A DNA stretch of 64,000 nucleotides from Limnomonas spitsbergensis (lineage: Eukaryota > Chlorophyta > Chlorophyceae > Chlamydomonadales): contig JAYJMM010000021.1 of the NCBI GenBank assembly GCA_037349105.1, positions 620,001 to 684,000 on the forward strand. The letters run 5' to 3'. The translations under genes were made by a program, and so were the position numbers. Under the pieces are notes generated by a model, which was not told where the DNA came from, made no database searches, and worked only from the letters and a program-made list of their open reading frames with translations. Numbering within the stretch: the first letter of the stretch is position 1; every line of letters starts with the position of its first letter. This document shows, piece after piece, positions 33,549 through 44,300 of this stretch.

Positions 33549-36500
33549 ATGCAGATGCAAAAGACAGGAGGCCAATTTCGGCAGGCGAGTCGCGGCCTGG
33601 CTCAGCAAAGGCTTTGTCAGGTACCCCGAGTTGGCCTTATCAAGCGCAGCAGGACACAAGTGCAAGCACAGGCTGCAGAGAATTTTCAAAAGGTTTTGAT
33701 CGCCAACCGTGGCGAAATTGCCGTCCGCGTCATCCGTGCTTGCAAAGAACTCGGTCTAAAGACCATCGCCGTGTACTCTGTTGCCGACAAGAACTCCCTG
33801 CATGTCCAAGTGAGTCCCCAGATCCGATTCGGCCGTGTGCGTTGCCTGCACTGTCTCCTTTTGACCGGTCGATGCCTTATCCTAACGCCTGCTGCGCAGC
33901 TGGCCGATGAGGCAGTTTGTATCGGAGAGGCCGCCAGCTCGGAGTCCTACCTCAATATCCCGAACCTTCTGGCAGCAGCCATCAGCAGGGGAGCACAGGC
34001 AATCCATCCGGTACGCACTACTGTACCTCCAGCCCCAACGCAGGCAACCCCACTCACCTCCCCACTCACCTCCCTGCTTACCATGGGGCTGACCCCGACT
34101 CAACTTCACCTGTGGGTCTGCCTCGCTCTTGTACCAGGGCTATGGCTTTCTTTCTGAGAATGCGCGGTTTGTGGAAATCTGCAATGATCACGGCCTGGAG
34201 TTCATCGGACCAAAGCCAATGCACATCCGCATGATGGGGGACAAGGCAACTGCCAAGGACACCATGAAGGTGAATTGAAATTGCCATCTCCCCTTCCTAT
34301 GGTGTCACCTCCTCTCTGTGAAAACCTGTTAATTCCTGGTACATGCATGCCAGTGTATGATTTCACGTGCGCCAGGCTACTTCTGGCAGGCCGCTGGGCC
34401 GCCACCACCGGGCTTATGGGGCTACCCATAGTCACATAGCCCGACCTACGGCCAGTAGACCAAGCAATAGTGTTTGCCACATCATGCCTCAATGGCTGTG
34501 GGCTGTGATGAATTTAAATTTGAGCTGAAGCACCCTTAGGGGAAGTGTGATGCATGCATGCTGGAGCCCTCTCACTCGTGAAAGCCAACCAGCTAAGTAA
34601 CCTGCCTGTGAGCTGGCGTGTGTGCTCCGTTTCGCGCTGCTCCCTCTCCCCGACTTCTACTCCGACCGCCCCATACATGCAGAAAGCAGCCGTACCCTGC
34701 GTCCCGGGCAGTGAAGGGCTGGTCCTGACCGATCAGGATGCCCAGGCTGTGGTGGACAAGGTTGGCCTCCCCATCATGATCAAGGCTACAGCAGGTGCGA
34801 CTCTCCCTAGGCTGACGTCCACATATGTGAGGGCAGATGAATAGAGTCACATCCATAATCCATATCCCTCGCCTCCCCATCATTCGGTGGTGGACTATGC
34901 CTGCATTGATCAGGGCTACCGGACGGGTTAATGGGACCTAGTCAACAGCACTTGCGACTCCCCGGGCCGGCGTCCCTACACATCATGGGAAATTACTAAA
35001 TATATGCTTATATTTGCTTTTACGGTATGCTTTTGACCTGACGATCGGACGCAAGGGGCCTGCCACCCAGCAGAGGCCTGCTAGTACAACGTACGATGAT
35101 GGCCTGCCCATGATGACCTCCTGGCTGCCAAGAGCTCAGCTGCTTACTCCGCCTGCCCATCCTGCCTTTTTAGCTGAGGCCCGCCCCTGCCCTGCGTCTT
35201 GCGCCGCTAGGTGGCGGTGGCCGCGGCATGCGCCTGTGCCAAAAGCAGGAGGACCTCATCCCTCTGCTGAGGGCTGCGCAGCAGGAGGCGGAGGCTGCCT
35301 TCGGGAACGGAGCCTGCTACATTGAGCGATATGTGCAGAATCCTCGCCACATTGAGTTCCAGGTAGGCACGGCCCACCCATTGCGCATCATGGTAGGGCT
35401 GGGCTGGGCTGGGCGTGGCGTTTTGAGGCCTTTTATGTGCCCCATGCCACTTCTGGGCCAATGAGACCAACAGCTTGACCAACCGACCGTTGGTGGTGCA
35501 AGCAATCAGGCTTGCTGAGCAAAATCCTCCCTGCAGGCTGCTCTGATGTACCTGAGTTGTGGCTGAAGCAACCTGAAATAAACAGAGTGCTGCTACCAGG
35601 TCATATCTGACCCCCTATTTTGGCTGAAAAACTTGATGAGGTCCTGTTCTTAGAGTGCCAACCGGCCACGGTAACTTCAGTATTGAAATAGGGTTCAATT
35701 GATTTGCATGTGCTCCCCTTAGGCCAACCAGTCGCGCCGGTGTGCCTCATGTGCTGCCCTTAGGTCCTGGCCGACAAGCATGGCAACGTGATCCACCTGG
35801 GCGAGCGCGACTGCTCCATCCAGAGACGCAACCAGAAGCTGCTGGAGGAGGGGCCCAGCCCAGCGCTCACTCCCGATGTACGCAGACTCTTTACGCGCAT
35901 AAGCATTAGACAGAAAGCGCCTCAATGAGAGGCCCATCCCTGCGCTCAAACCCGATGTACGAAACCGCTAGATGCACATAAGCATTGCACAGCGTGGTAG
36001 AGCTTTAAATGCCCTCTTCTCACTGCCTGGTCTATTCACCCGGGATGGGGGAGAGGCACCTGCAGAACCTGGCGTTGCTTGTGGGCACTGCTCATCCTCA
36101 CTGGGAGGAAGGGCACTCGGATGCCCCCTGCATGTGGGATTGACGCCAGTGCTCCTCCTCTGAGCAAGAATGGGCACGGACATTACACCGGTGATTATTC
36201 TTATTGCACGTCAGACGACCTCTGGCAAGGGGCTGGGCAATCACCACTGAACCAATGGGGCCTCCGGTTGAAGGGCTCGCTGTGCCGCAGGGCTTTATGT
36301 GCCTAGTTTGAGGGTTTGCTGTGCCAAGCCTTGCTGTGCCTTGTTTAAAGCCGCATGGCTTGCTGTGCTTAGGCTTGCTGTGCCTAGTTAAGAGCGGCAG
36401 GGCTTGCTGTGCCTAGTTAAGAGCCGCAGGGCTTCCTGTGCTTAGGCTTGCTGTGCCTAGTTAAGAGCCGCAGGGCTTGCTGTGCTTAGGCTTGCTGTGC

Positions 36501-39500
36501 CTAGTTAAGAGCCGCAGGGCTTGCTGTGCTTAGGCTTGCTGTGCCTAATTAAGAGCCGCAGGGCTTGCTGTGCTTAGGCTTGTTGTGCCTAATTAAGAGC
36601 GGCATGGCTTGCTGTGCCTAGTTAAGAGCTGCAGGGCTTGCTGTGCTGAGGCTTGCTGTGCCTAGTTATGAGCCGCAGGGCTTGCTGTGCTGAGGCATGC
36701 TGTGCTTAGTTAAGAGCCGCAGGGCTTGCTGTGCTTAGGCTTGCTGTGCCTAGTTAAGAGCCGCATGGCTTGCTGTGCTTAGGTTTGCTGTGCCTAGTTA
36801 AGAGCCGCATGGCTTGCTGTGCCTAGTTATGAGCCGCAGGGCTTGCTGTGCTTAGGCTTGCTGTGCCTAGTTAAGAGCCGCAGGGCTTGCTGTGCTTAGG
36901 CTTGCTGTGCCTAGTTAAGAGCCGCAGGTCTTGCTGTGCTTAGGCTTGCTGTGCCTAGTTAAGAGCCGCAGGGCTTGCTGTGCTTAGGCTTGCTGTGCCT
37001 AGTTAAGAGCCGCATGGCTTGCTGTGCCTAGTTATGAGCCGCAGGGCTTGCTGTGCTTAGGCTTGCTGTGCCTAGTTAAGAGCCGCAGGGCTTGCTGTGC
37101 TTAGGCTTGCTGTGCCTAGTTATGAGCCGCAGGGCTTGCTGTGCTTAGGCTTGCTGTGCCTAGTTAAGAGCCGCAGGGCTTGCTGTGCTTAGGCTTGCTG
37201 TGCCGCAGGGCTTGCTGTGCTGCAGGGCTTACTGTGCCTAGTTGTAGGGTTTGCTGTGCATAGTCAAGAGCCGCAGGGCTTGCTGTGACAGGCAACCCTG
37301 GCCATGGCCGTGATGTAGCTGAATTGTAGCCAAAACAGAAACTTCACATTGTTTTTGTCGTGTGTTGTTATGATTCAGGTGCGCAAGGCGATGGGAGACG
37401 CTGCAGTGGCTGCTGCTAAGGCCATCGGCTACATTGGTGTGGGCACCATCGAGTTCCTGTGGGAGAAGAAGGGCTTCTACTTTATGGAGATGAACACACG
37501 TATCCAGGTAAGAAGTATGAATAGGAGCTTCTGGGTATGAACACGCATATCCAGGCATGAACACATAAGATTGGAGGGGTAGTCATGAAACGAGTTATTG
37601 GTTATTGGGTGGAGAGAGGTTCAGGACTCATGGAGATGAACACACGCATTCAGGCATGAACGCATAGGTCCAGGTTTGAACTCACGCATCGAGGTAGGAG
37701 GTATCATCAGGAGGATCAGTCATCAGTGTTTATTTTTGCGTGACTAAGCTACAAATCAGCTACAACCCGGCTCCCCGCCAGAGCCCCCGGATGTGGCCAG
37801 ACGTGCTGCTTGGTCCAGGTTCGGTCCCAATCGGGCCCTCCACGGCCTCTGCGCGGCCTGCTGATGGTGGCCTCGTAATACAAACAGAAACACTGTTCAG
37901 GATCAGCAAGTGTGATCAGAGGCTTCGTTGCTTTTCCAGTGCCACATACGAATGTGATCAAGCTTGTGAAACTATTTTTTATAATAAATTAATAAGTCCT
38001 TAGGCTTCATTCTGCTCAGCAACTACTGCCTCTGCTCATTCACTGAATCTGCAGTTTTACACTGCTGCTGCTTACCTTGCCATGCACTGCTGCTGCTAAT
38101 CCAATCGAACTGCATTCTGCTGCTGCTGAACTGACTGCTTAACTGACTGTGCACTGCCGCTGCCTTAGGTGGAGCACCCTGTGACGGAGATGATCACAGG
38201 AGTGGATCTGGTACAGGAGCAGATCAAGGTGGCCATGGGGCACAAGCTCACGATGAAGCAGGAGGACATCGTGATCAAGGTGAGCGGAAGAGAGAACGGT
38301 CCATGATCGAAAGGTCCAAGCATACCGGTGAAAGAGGCTGAGGCTGGGCTCCATAGTGACGAAGATGTGAGGAGGATGAAAGTGTGATGAAGGCGGGAGG
38401 AGGAGGAGGAGGGGGAGGAGGACATGGTCATCAAGGCGAGAGGGAGAGGACCTTGCAGCAGAAGGTGAACAGAGGCCATAGCAGAGGCTTACAAGTTATC
38501 CAGGGTTCAAGGAGTGCTCAGGCGATGAAGGTGAGAGGTGGTGCTGGCAGCAGGAACAGAGGCCAAGTTGGAGACCGCATTTTGGGAGCACTGGCTCCGC
38601 TTTACTGCAGCTGCTGTTCTCCAGGGAGGCCTGGCTGTTCAGGGAGGCATTGCTTTTCCAGCGCCACTGGTTACCATAAGATTCACTATTGTTTGGGGGG
38701 AATCACTTACCCGGTACCGTATGACTCTTCGAGATACATTGTAGATACGGCACCAGTACCTACAAAAACAAGGATGCTCCAGTACCTCCAGTCTCACAAT
38801 TCCGTTTGCCAGTGGTCTCGCAAGATCAGCAGGTGGCTGCAGGAATGGTTGCCCTGGCTCTCATGCATTCAATATGTTTCAGCGTTGGAGCAAAACAGTA
38901 AAACGCTGGGCTAACACGACTCAACTCCATGATCCTGGGTGCAAAACCCCGGGCCTAGTCGCTATTGCTTTATGTTTTATCATTACTTGCACGGTCACCC
39001 TGTTTGATCATCATAGCAGTTATTGATCTGCCTCAGCCTCTCCTGACGAGCCCAGCCGGACAGCATCCTCCCTGGCTTGTGACCACAGTCACTCCATTGA
39101 GTTACGCGTCAACCCTTATGACCCAATCTGATGCAACCGGTCCTGATGGTGTCCGCCCTTGCATGTGACCAGGGTCACTCTATTGAGTGCCGCATCAACG
39201 CCGAGGACCCGTTCCAGAACTTCCGCCCCGGCCCCGGCCGCGTGTCAACGTACCTCGCGCCTGGGGGGCCCCATGTGCGCATGGACAGCCACATGTACCA
39301 AGACTACCTCGTGCCGCCTAACTACGATTCGCTGCTGGGCAAGCTCATCGTGTGGGGCCCGGACCGTACTCAGGCCATCGCACGCATGCAGGTGCTGCAC
39401 TTGGATGAAACAGCTTCTTTGCTCAAGGGTGTGCAGAAAAGAGGTCCTCTAAAGCTTATTTGCCCAAGGAAATTTAGAAAAAACGAAGTCCCTTATCCCT

Positions 39501-40282
39501 AACAAGCTGTTTCCGGCAACTTTTCTGGGACGAATTGTTAAGGATCGAGGGCTCATATGCAGAAGCTGCACATGCCTGACAGTATGCGATCTCTCTTCCT
39601 GCCGCAGCGGGCGCTGGATGAGACGGTGATCGGTGGCGTGCCTACCACCATAGGCTATCATCAGCTCATCCTTGCCACAGAGGACTTCGTGAACGGAAAT
39701 GTCGACACGGGCTTCATTGCCTCCCATGCTGAGGGTGAGTGAGGCAGGGACGCGTCATGTGCTCTGGGATGTAAACGAAAGGGAGCCCCTAAAGAGTAAG
39801 GTGGCAGACAGTAGGCGCGCCTTTTTGACACGAGGTAGACTCACCCCATTGACAGGCTGTGGGCCTTGCCTGCCTGAACAGAAGAGTCATCAGGCTGCAG
39901 CTGGCTGAATCAGGGCTTAGGGTGACGGCATCGGATAATTCCAGATGAGGACTGCTGAGGGTCTGTAAGTGACCTCCCTCCCTGCCTTTGCCCCATTGGT
40001 GCCCCTGCCTGCTTCTGAATCCGGGACTACTTCCTGGTATACGCCCTCTGCCCAAGAGTGAACATTCTGTGTGCACCAGACTGCCTTTGGGTGGCCGCCA
40101 GGCGGCTATCGCTTTGTCAATGCAGAAGAAACCTTCACTGGTCTACAGCTGGTGGCTGGAGCGCAGTAAATGATCCTGCTGCTACCCCCCCCCCCCTTTC
40201 AGAGCTTACGACGCCACCCGCCGCATCTCGCGCCAAGAACTTCCTCTCAGAAAACCGAAAGAGCCTCAAGGGCAAGAAGTAG
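33549..40282 (+). CDS. accC: Biotin carboxylase subunit of plastid acetyl-CoA carboxylase
   Basis: Eleven exons: 33549-33809, 33900-34010, 34138-34269, 34683-34794, 35211-35362, 35764-35877, 37379-37507, 38169-38279, 39173-39391, 39608-39734, 40203-40282. Phases agree throughout and give 515 residues. The first about 45 residues are rich in Gln, Arg and Ala and resemble a plastid transit peptide. The mature protein begins [19 protein letters not shown] and continues [13 protein letters not shown], the ATP-grasp glycine loop [33 protein letters not shown] and [15 protein letters not shown], all standard. The length fits the stand-alone subunit, about 450 residues plus transit peptide. It carboxylates the biotin on BCCP with ATP and bicarbonate, the first step of fatty-acid synthesis in the chloroplast. 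Exon edges 6, 7, 8 and 9 have decoy copies in the neighbouring introns. Confidence 0.97.
34365..34540 (-). repeat. Short interspersed repeat, copy 13
   Basis: Inverted copy between biotin carboxylase exons 3 and 4, from ACGTGCGCCAGGCTAC to GAGCTGAAGCACCC. Confidence 0.65.
35385..35575 (-). repeat. Short interspersed repeat, copy 14 (diverged)
   Basis: Inverted, weakly conserved copy in biotin carboxylase intron 5, ending GTGGCTGAAGCAACC. CAATCAGGCTTGCTGAGC resembles the middle of other copies. Confidence 0.45.
35846..35991 (+). repeat. Duplicated exon 6 end and 5' splice site
   Basis: The last bases of biotin carboxylase exon 6 with the donor and about 30 intron bases (35846-35913) recur at 35927-35991, about 80 bp downstream. 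CCCGAT followed by GTAC is kept, so the copy is a potential second donor. Confidence 0.8.
36300..37290 (+). repeat. 44 bp tandem array in biotin carboxylase intron 6
   Basis: About 20 or more units based on GAGCCGCAGGGCTTGCTGTG then CTTAGGCTTGCTGTGCCTAG then TTAA (44 bp), mixed with shorter units lacking the middle. The word GGCTTGCTGTG resembles part of the interspersed repeat (AGGGCTTGCT), and the tail of such a repeat lies directly after the array (37305-37335). The array may have grown from it. Confidence 0.9.
37484..37700 (+). repeat. Repeated copies of exon 7 end and donor
   Basis: The end of biotin carboxylase exon 7 (ATGAACACACGTATCCAG at 37490-37507) recurs at 37536-37554, 37630-37653 and more weakly 37677-37693. 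The copies are followed by GC, GC and GT respectively. Confidence 0.75.
37745..37885 (+). repeat. Short interspersed repeat, copy 15
   Basis: AAGCTACAAATCAGCTACAA head and CCAGGTTCGGTCCCAATCGG middle. Biotin carboxylase intron 7. The middle phrase here is close to a pol III B box. Confidence 0.7.
38262..38450 (+). repeat. Duplicated exon 8 end and donor
   Basis: The end of exon 8 with intron start (GAGGACATCGTGATCAAG, then GTGAGCGGAAGAGAG) recurs at about 38416-38450 as GAGGACATGGTCATCAAG followed by GCGAGAGGGAGAG. A GGAGGA-rich stretch (38390-38420) lies between. Confidence 0.75.
39072..39212 (+). repeat. Duplicated 3' splice site and start of exon 9
   Basis: Real acceptor at 39170-39172 followed by the GHSIECRIN coding start. 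A decoy acceptor ends at 39088 and is followed by a diverged copy still readable as HSIELRVNP. The copies are about 85 bp apart. Confidence 0.75.
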
Positions 40283-41399
40283 GCGGTGGCGGAGTTATGG
40301 GTCGTGTTACTGCAAAGAGTAGGCCATAGAGGAAAGAGTGTTTGTGTTGGTAGCAGGGTGAGGAGAGAACTGCTTGGAGGAAGGAACTCCAGCTGGTTTC
40401 CGTGCCCAGCATTAGTGCGCCACCTAATGGTACTGAGTAGGGAGTTAGCCTCTCATGTTGCATGAAATACTGCACGGGCTGTATCTCTGCGCCAGTTACA
40501 GGAAGAATCGAGGTGCTGGCATCCGTCATGACATCCTGTCTGTCTGTCGTTCTTTAGGGGTGCTGTCATGAAATTGTGAAAATTTTGAGGTCTAGAGTCA
40601 GGGCAACATATTTTATTTATGGGACAGGTTGTATGTCTAATGATGTCATTTGTAACCATGTCATGACACACAAGTCCCATGCATCAAATGTGATGCCCCG
40701 TTGAACTGTAAAAACTTCACTTCACATTTGATTGCAGGATTTCAAAGTTAAGATTTCCAGTACAGTATGCCCGCCTAGCAATGACACAAATTGGCCTCGG
40801 ACTTAGCTTGTTACAGAGTTAGTTCGGGACATTCCAAACCGAATCTACAACAATATAGGTTGCCCTCAACGCCTGTCATATGGTGGTCAAGTTCTGGGTT
40901 ATGCTCCGGAAATTCCATACCGAACTCAAGGTAAAAGCCAAGGTACTAGGTCCCCTTCAGTCAGAGCCTTCAATGAATGGTCATGCAGTTATTAGTCAGG
41001 CTCGGATAGGACATCCCGACTTCACAACAATGCCCAGTACAGAAGATGCAAGGTGGGGTAGTGGACGGTGCGGTCTCATACAACTATTCAGTTAAGAGCA
41101 GTGACTACCACTGCTCCATAGCAGTCGTGTGGGCGAGACTCGGTGGTCCTATGCAACTGCACAGTCAGAAGCTGTGACTCGCCAGCAGGAGGGGGGGGTC
41201 CTTTCTGCTCCATGGCAGCCGTGTTCTCATGCAACTGCTCAGTTTGGAGTACCGTAGTGATTATTAATGCTCAATGGTTTCCATTTCGAGGCCAGCGAAG
41301 CTGCTTCATCCCAACTTCACAATCAGACAGTGCTGCAGATGTTTGGTGGTTGGTGACTTCGTAGTCTCATACAGCCACTCAGTTCTGAGTGGTGACTCC
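40283..41399. other. Convergent intergenic region (biotin carboxylase / POLD2 3' ends)
   Basis: Holds both 3' UTRs. TGTAA occurs at 40708-40712. Repeated phrases around 41090-41410 (TGACTACCACTGCTCCAT, CAGTTCTGAGTGGTGACTCC, ATGCAACTGC with CAGT) suggest a degenerate repeat overlapping the end of POLD2. No gene seen. Confidence 0.45.
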
Positions 41400-44300
41400 T
41401 CATTGCTCCATGTCAGTCGTGTCCTTTTCGAAGCCAGCAAAGCTGATTGGTCGGCAGTCCAGCGTCCGGAGGTTGACCAGGACCAGAGTGGGTGTGCGAT
41501 GAAAGCTCGGGACTGAGATGAGGCGCACGTTCTGACCATCGCTGCCTGCAGAGGTAGGGGCAGCAGGAGGTCATGGGAACATGCAGACCTGGCCTAGTGG
41601 AGCCGATGTTCACAAATCAAGGTATTTAGTGCCTGCATGATGAGCTGCTGCTGCTACTTGGGGGTTCTTGTTGATTTAAGTTCACTTGCGGCTCAAATTA
41701 TGTGAAGGCGACATACATGGGTGACGGACTTTTGTAAGCTTAGAGAGAGGTCCTGATAGCTTTGGAAGCTCTTACGCTATTCGTTGTTTAAGGCATAAAG
41801 GCGATAACAGGTAGCAACATCCTGGTATGGCTGAAACAAAGGCTCTCGCCCCCCTCCTGTGTGCCCCAGATCTGATTTCTTTTAATGCTGCCCTCCGGGC
41901 AAGCTTTCGACCAAAACTCTTAATTTCTGACTGAAATCTGGCATTCACAATCGATAACTAGTACGGTATATTCATGTATCCCTCTACCCCAAACAACCTT
42001 AATTATGAGGGAAGGCAAAGCAAATCTACAGCAAGCTTATTTGCATTCCTGCGCTTCTTTATATAAGCGTATGAAAGGTACTGGACTCCTGGCCCATGCT
42101 CCATTGCTCACCCTTGACGTCGCCGGCCTTGAATTCGGGCTGGTTCCCGGCGAAGAAAACGTGCGGGGTCGAGCTCAAGACAAAGGGGTCACAGCCGTCA
42201 AAGGGGTAGCAGGTGAGGGAATCTGGCGCTGTGGGAGCCAAGTGGCGCCAGTTCAGACAGGCCTCCATCATCGCCAGCCTGAGGGGCAGGGACGGCGAGA
42301 TTGTTAAGTAAAAGCATTCAAATAAATACTTGCGTTGCGCCAGTTCATGCAGGCCTCGAACGCGGCCAGCCTGTAGAATGCAACAAGGGGGACCATGAGG
42401 GCACGCAGATGCTTCACTTACCATCTGACACATTAAAGGGGTAGCAGGTGAGGGAATCTGGCAGGCCACGGGAGCCAGGTGGCATCTCACTTCAGGCAGG
42501 CCTCCACCATTGGCCAGCCTGAAGGAAAGGGGAGCACTCATTGCATAATAAGTTGCTTGTGGCGCAGTTTCCTGTCCTACCCAGATCCTGGCAGCATTCC
42601 TGTCCTGTCTAGATCGCCAGCTGGCGCTTACCTGTCTTGAAACCGGGAGTACTTGGCGATATCGTCAATATTCTGCCCACTGGTACCGAGGAAGCTGACG
42701 CCGTCCACCTCGAATTCGTGCGGGTTGGTCACGCGGACAAAGGAGCCATAGCCCGCAGCGGCGGGGAACAGGCATCTGCGGGGATGAGGAGAGGCGATCA
42801 GGGTACAGGGCTTCATAGCGCAGGTGCAAATATTTCCGCCCATCGGTGGGGGTGAGGAAAGTAGAGGCGATCAGGGTACAGGATTGGTACAGGGCTTCAT
42901 AGCACAAGTGCAAGTATTTCCGCCCATCAGCAAGGTTAATTAAGGCCTTTAGGGTCAATAGTTCAGGTGCTTCAGTCCAGGAGGGACTACTGCAGTTCTG
43001 ACAGCACGATTCAAACTGGACTTGGTGCAAATCCTTCAGGTCTTCTGTTTGCATCATAGGTGCAGAACACCGGGGCCAATCCAAATTCAAAGGGCTGTCC
43101 ATACTCTTGACTTCTTGAGTTTATGCGCATACTGCAATGTGGCCCGCTCCCACTGCAACCGGGTTCTCAGTCTCGCCGCGACCAGTCTTTTTCAGGATGC
43201 CGTGTCCAAGCAGGCAGAGTGCAGACTTATGGAACAGGCATCATAAGACGCTAGGTTCCTCAGTCTGTTTGATCTTGGATAAGAAGGTGGAATCCTGCTC
43301 TTCACAGTGTTCAATTGCACTATGTTTGTCGGCACGCCTACTTTCTGATTCCACAGCCAAACCTGCTGATAAGCCGTACCTGTGCATCGGCTGCTGGGGC
43401 AGCGCCATGTTGGTCGGGTCCTCAGCCCCGGGCATAATGTCAACAGGCAGGCCTGCTGCCAGCTCCGTAACCACCATATCCATATTCCTGAGGCAACGTC
43501 AAAGGAGCATCTTGTCAGTACCTAATTACCTATACCAGTGTTACCCTAGACAAGGACGGTGATGGAATCATCTACCTCCCTTTTGAGGCGTATTCTGTCA
43601 ACGCTTCGCACTTTCCAAACTTATTTGCTTAGCCGAGCCTCCCCCCCGGAAGTCTGGCAGGCTTGCCGCTAGCACCTCTGCAGTTTTACATCGGGGCCGT
43701 ATTTATTGAGCAGCAAGCCACAAAAGGATACTAATGTGGCTGGTGTATGGCAGTCTGCCATGAACTCATTTATCACTGCCACACTCAAAAACATATGCCT
43801 CACTGAGCATATGCTCAGGCAGGCAGTCGTGTGAGTCGTCTGCGTATCCCCTGGGCTATGCTTCCAAATATGCGTCTCGCCAGGCTCTGCATCCAAGCAC
43901 CCAGCAGAGACCTAGGTCATTCAGCACATTAAGACCAGTGGAAGCCTCCGGCATCCCCGTTCAGCCCACACACCCCTTCAAACCTCTCCCCACTCCCCCT
44001 TTCTTACGTCGTAACCATGATAGAAAAAACACCCTTCTGACTTACTTGATCGGGTGCAGCGCGGCATTCTGCTGCGTGGAGTAGGCTCCAGAGGCTGCCA
44101 GCTGCTCCATGGCCCCCACGGTGCCTCCAGCCACCACCAGCCGGACCACCCGGGACGCTAGCGCCTGCTCCCCACTGCTGCCAAGGTTGCCTGACAGGAA
44201 GTCCACAGCCAGCTGGACCTGATCCCAGACCGCAGGGGCCCAAGGGGGTAAGGCAGACATGGGGCAGCAGCTGCAACACGAGTCCTGAGATCTTTAGGAG

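Noticed and set aside
36300..37290. CRISPR-like regular array
   Set aside because: The units are tandem with no unique spacers, lie in an intron of a nuclear gene and vary in length. This is a minisatellite.
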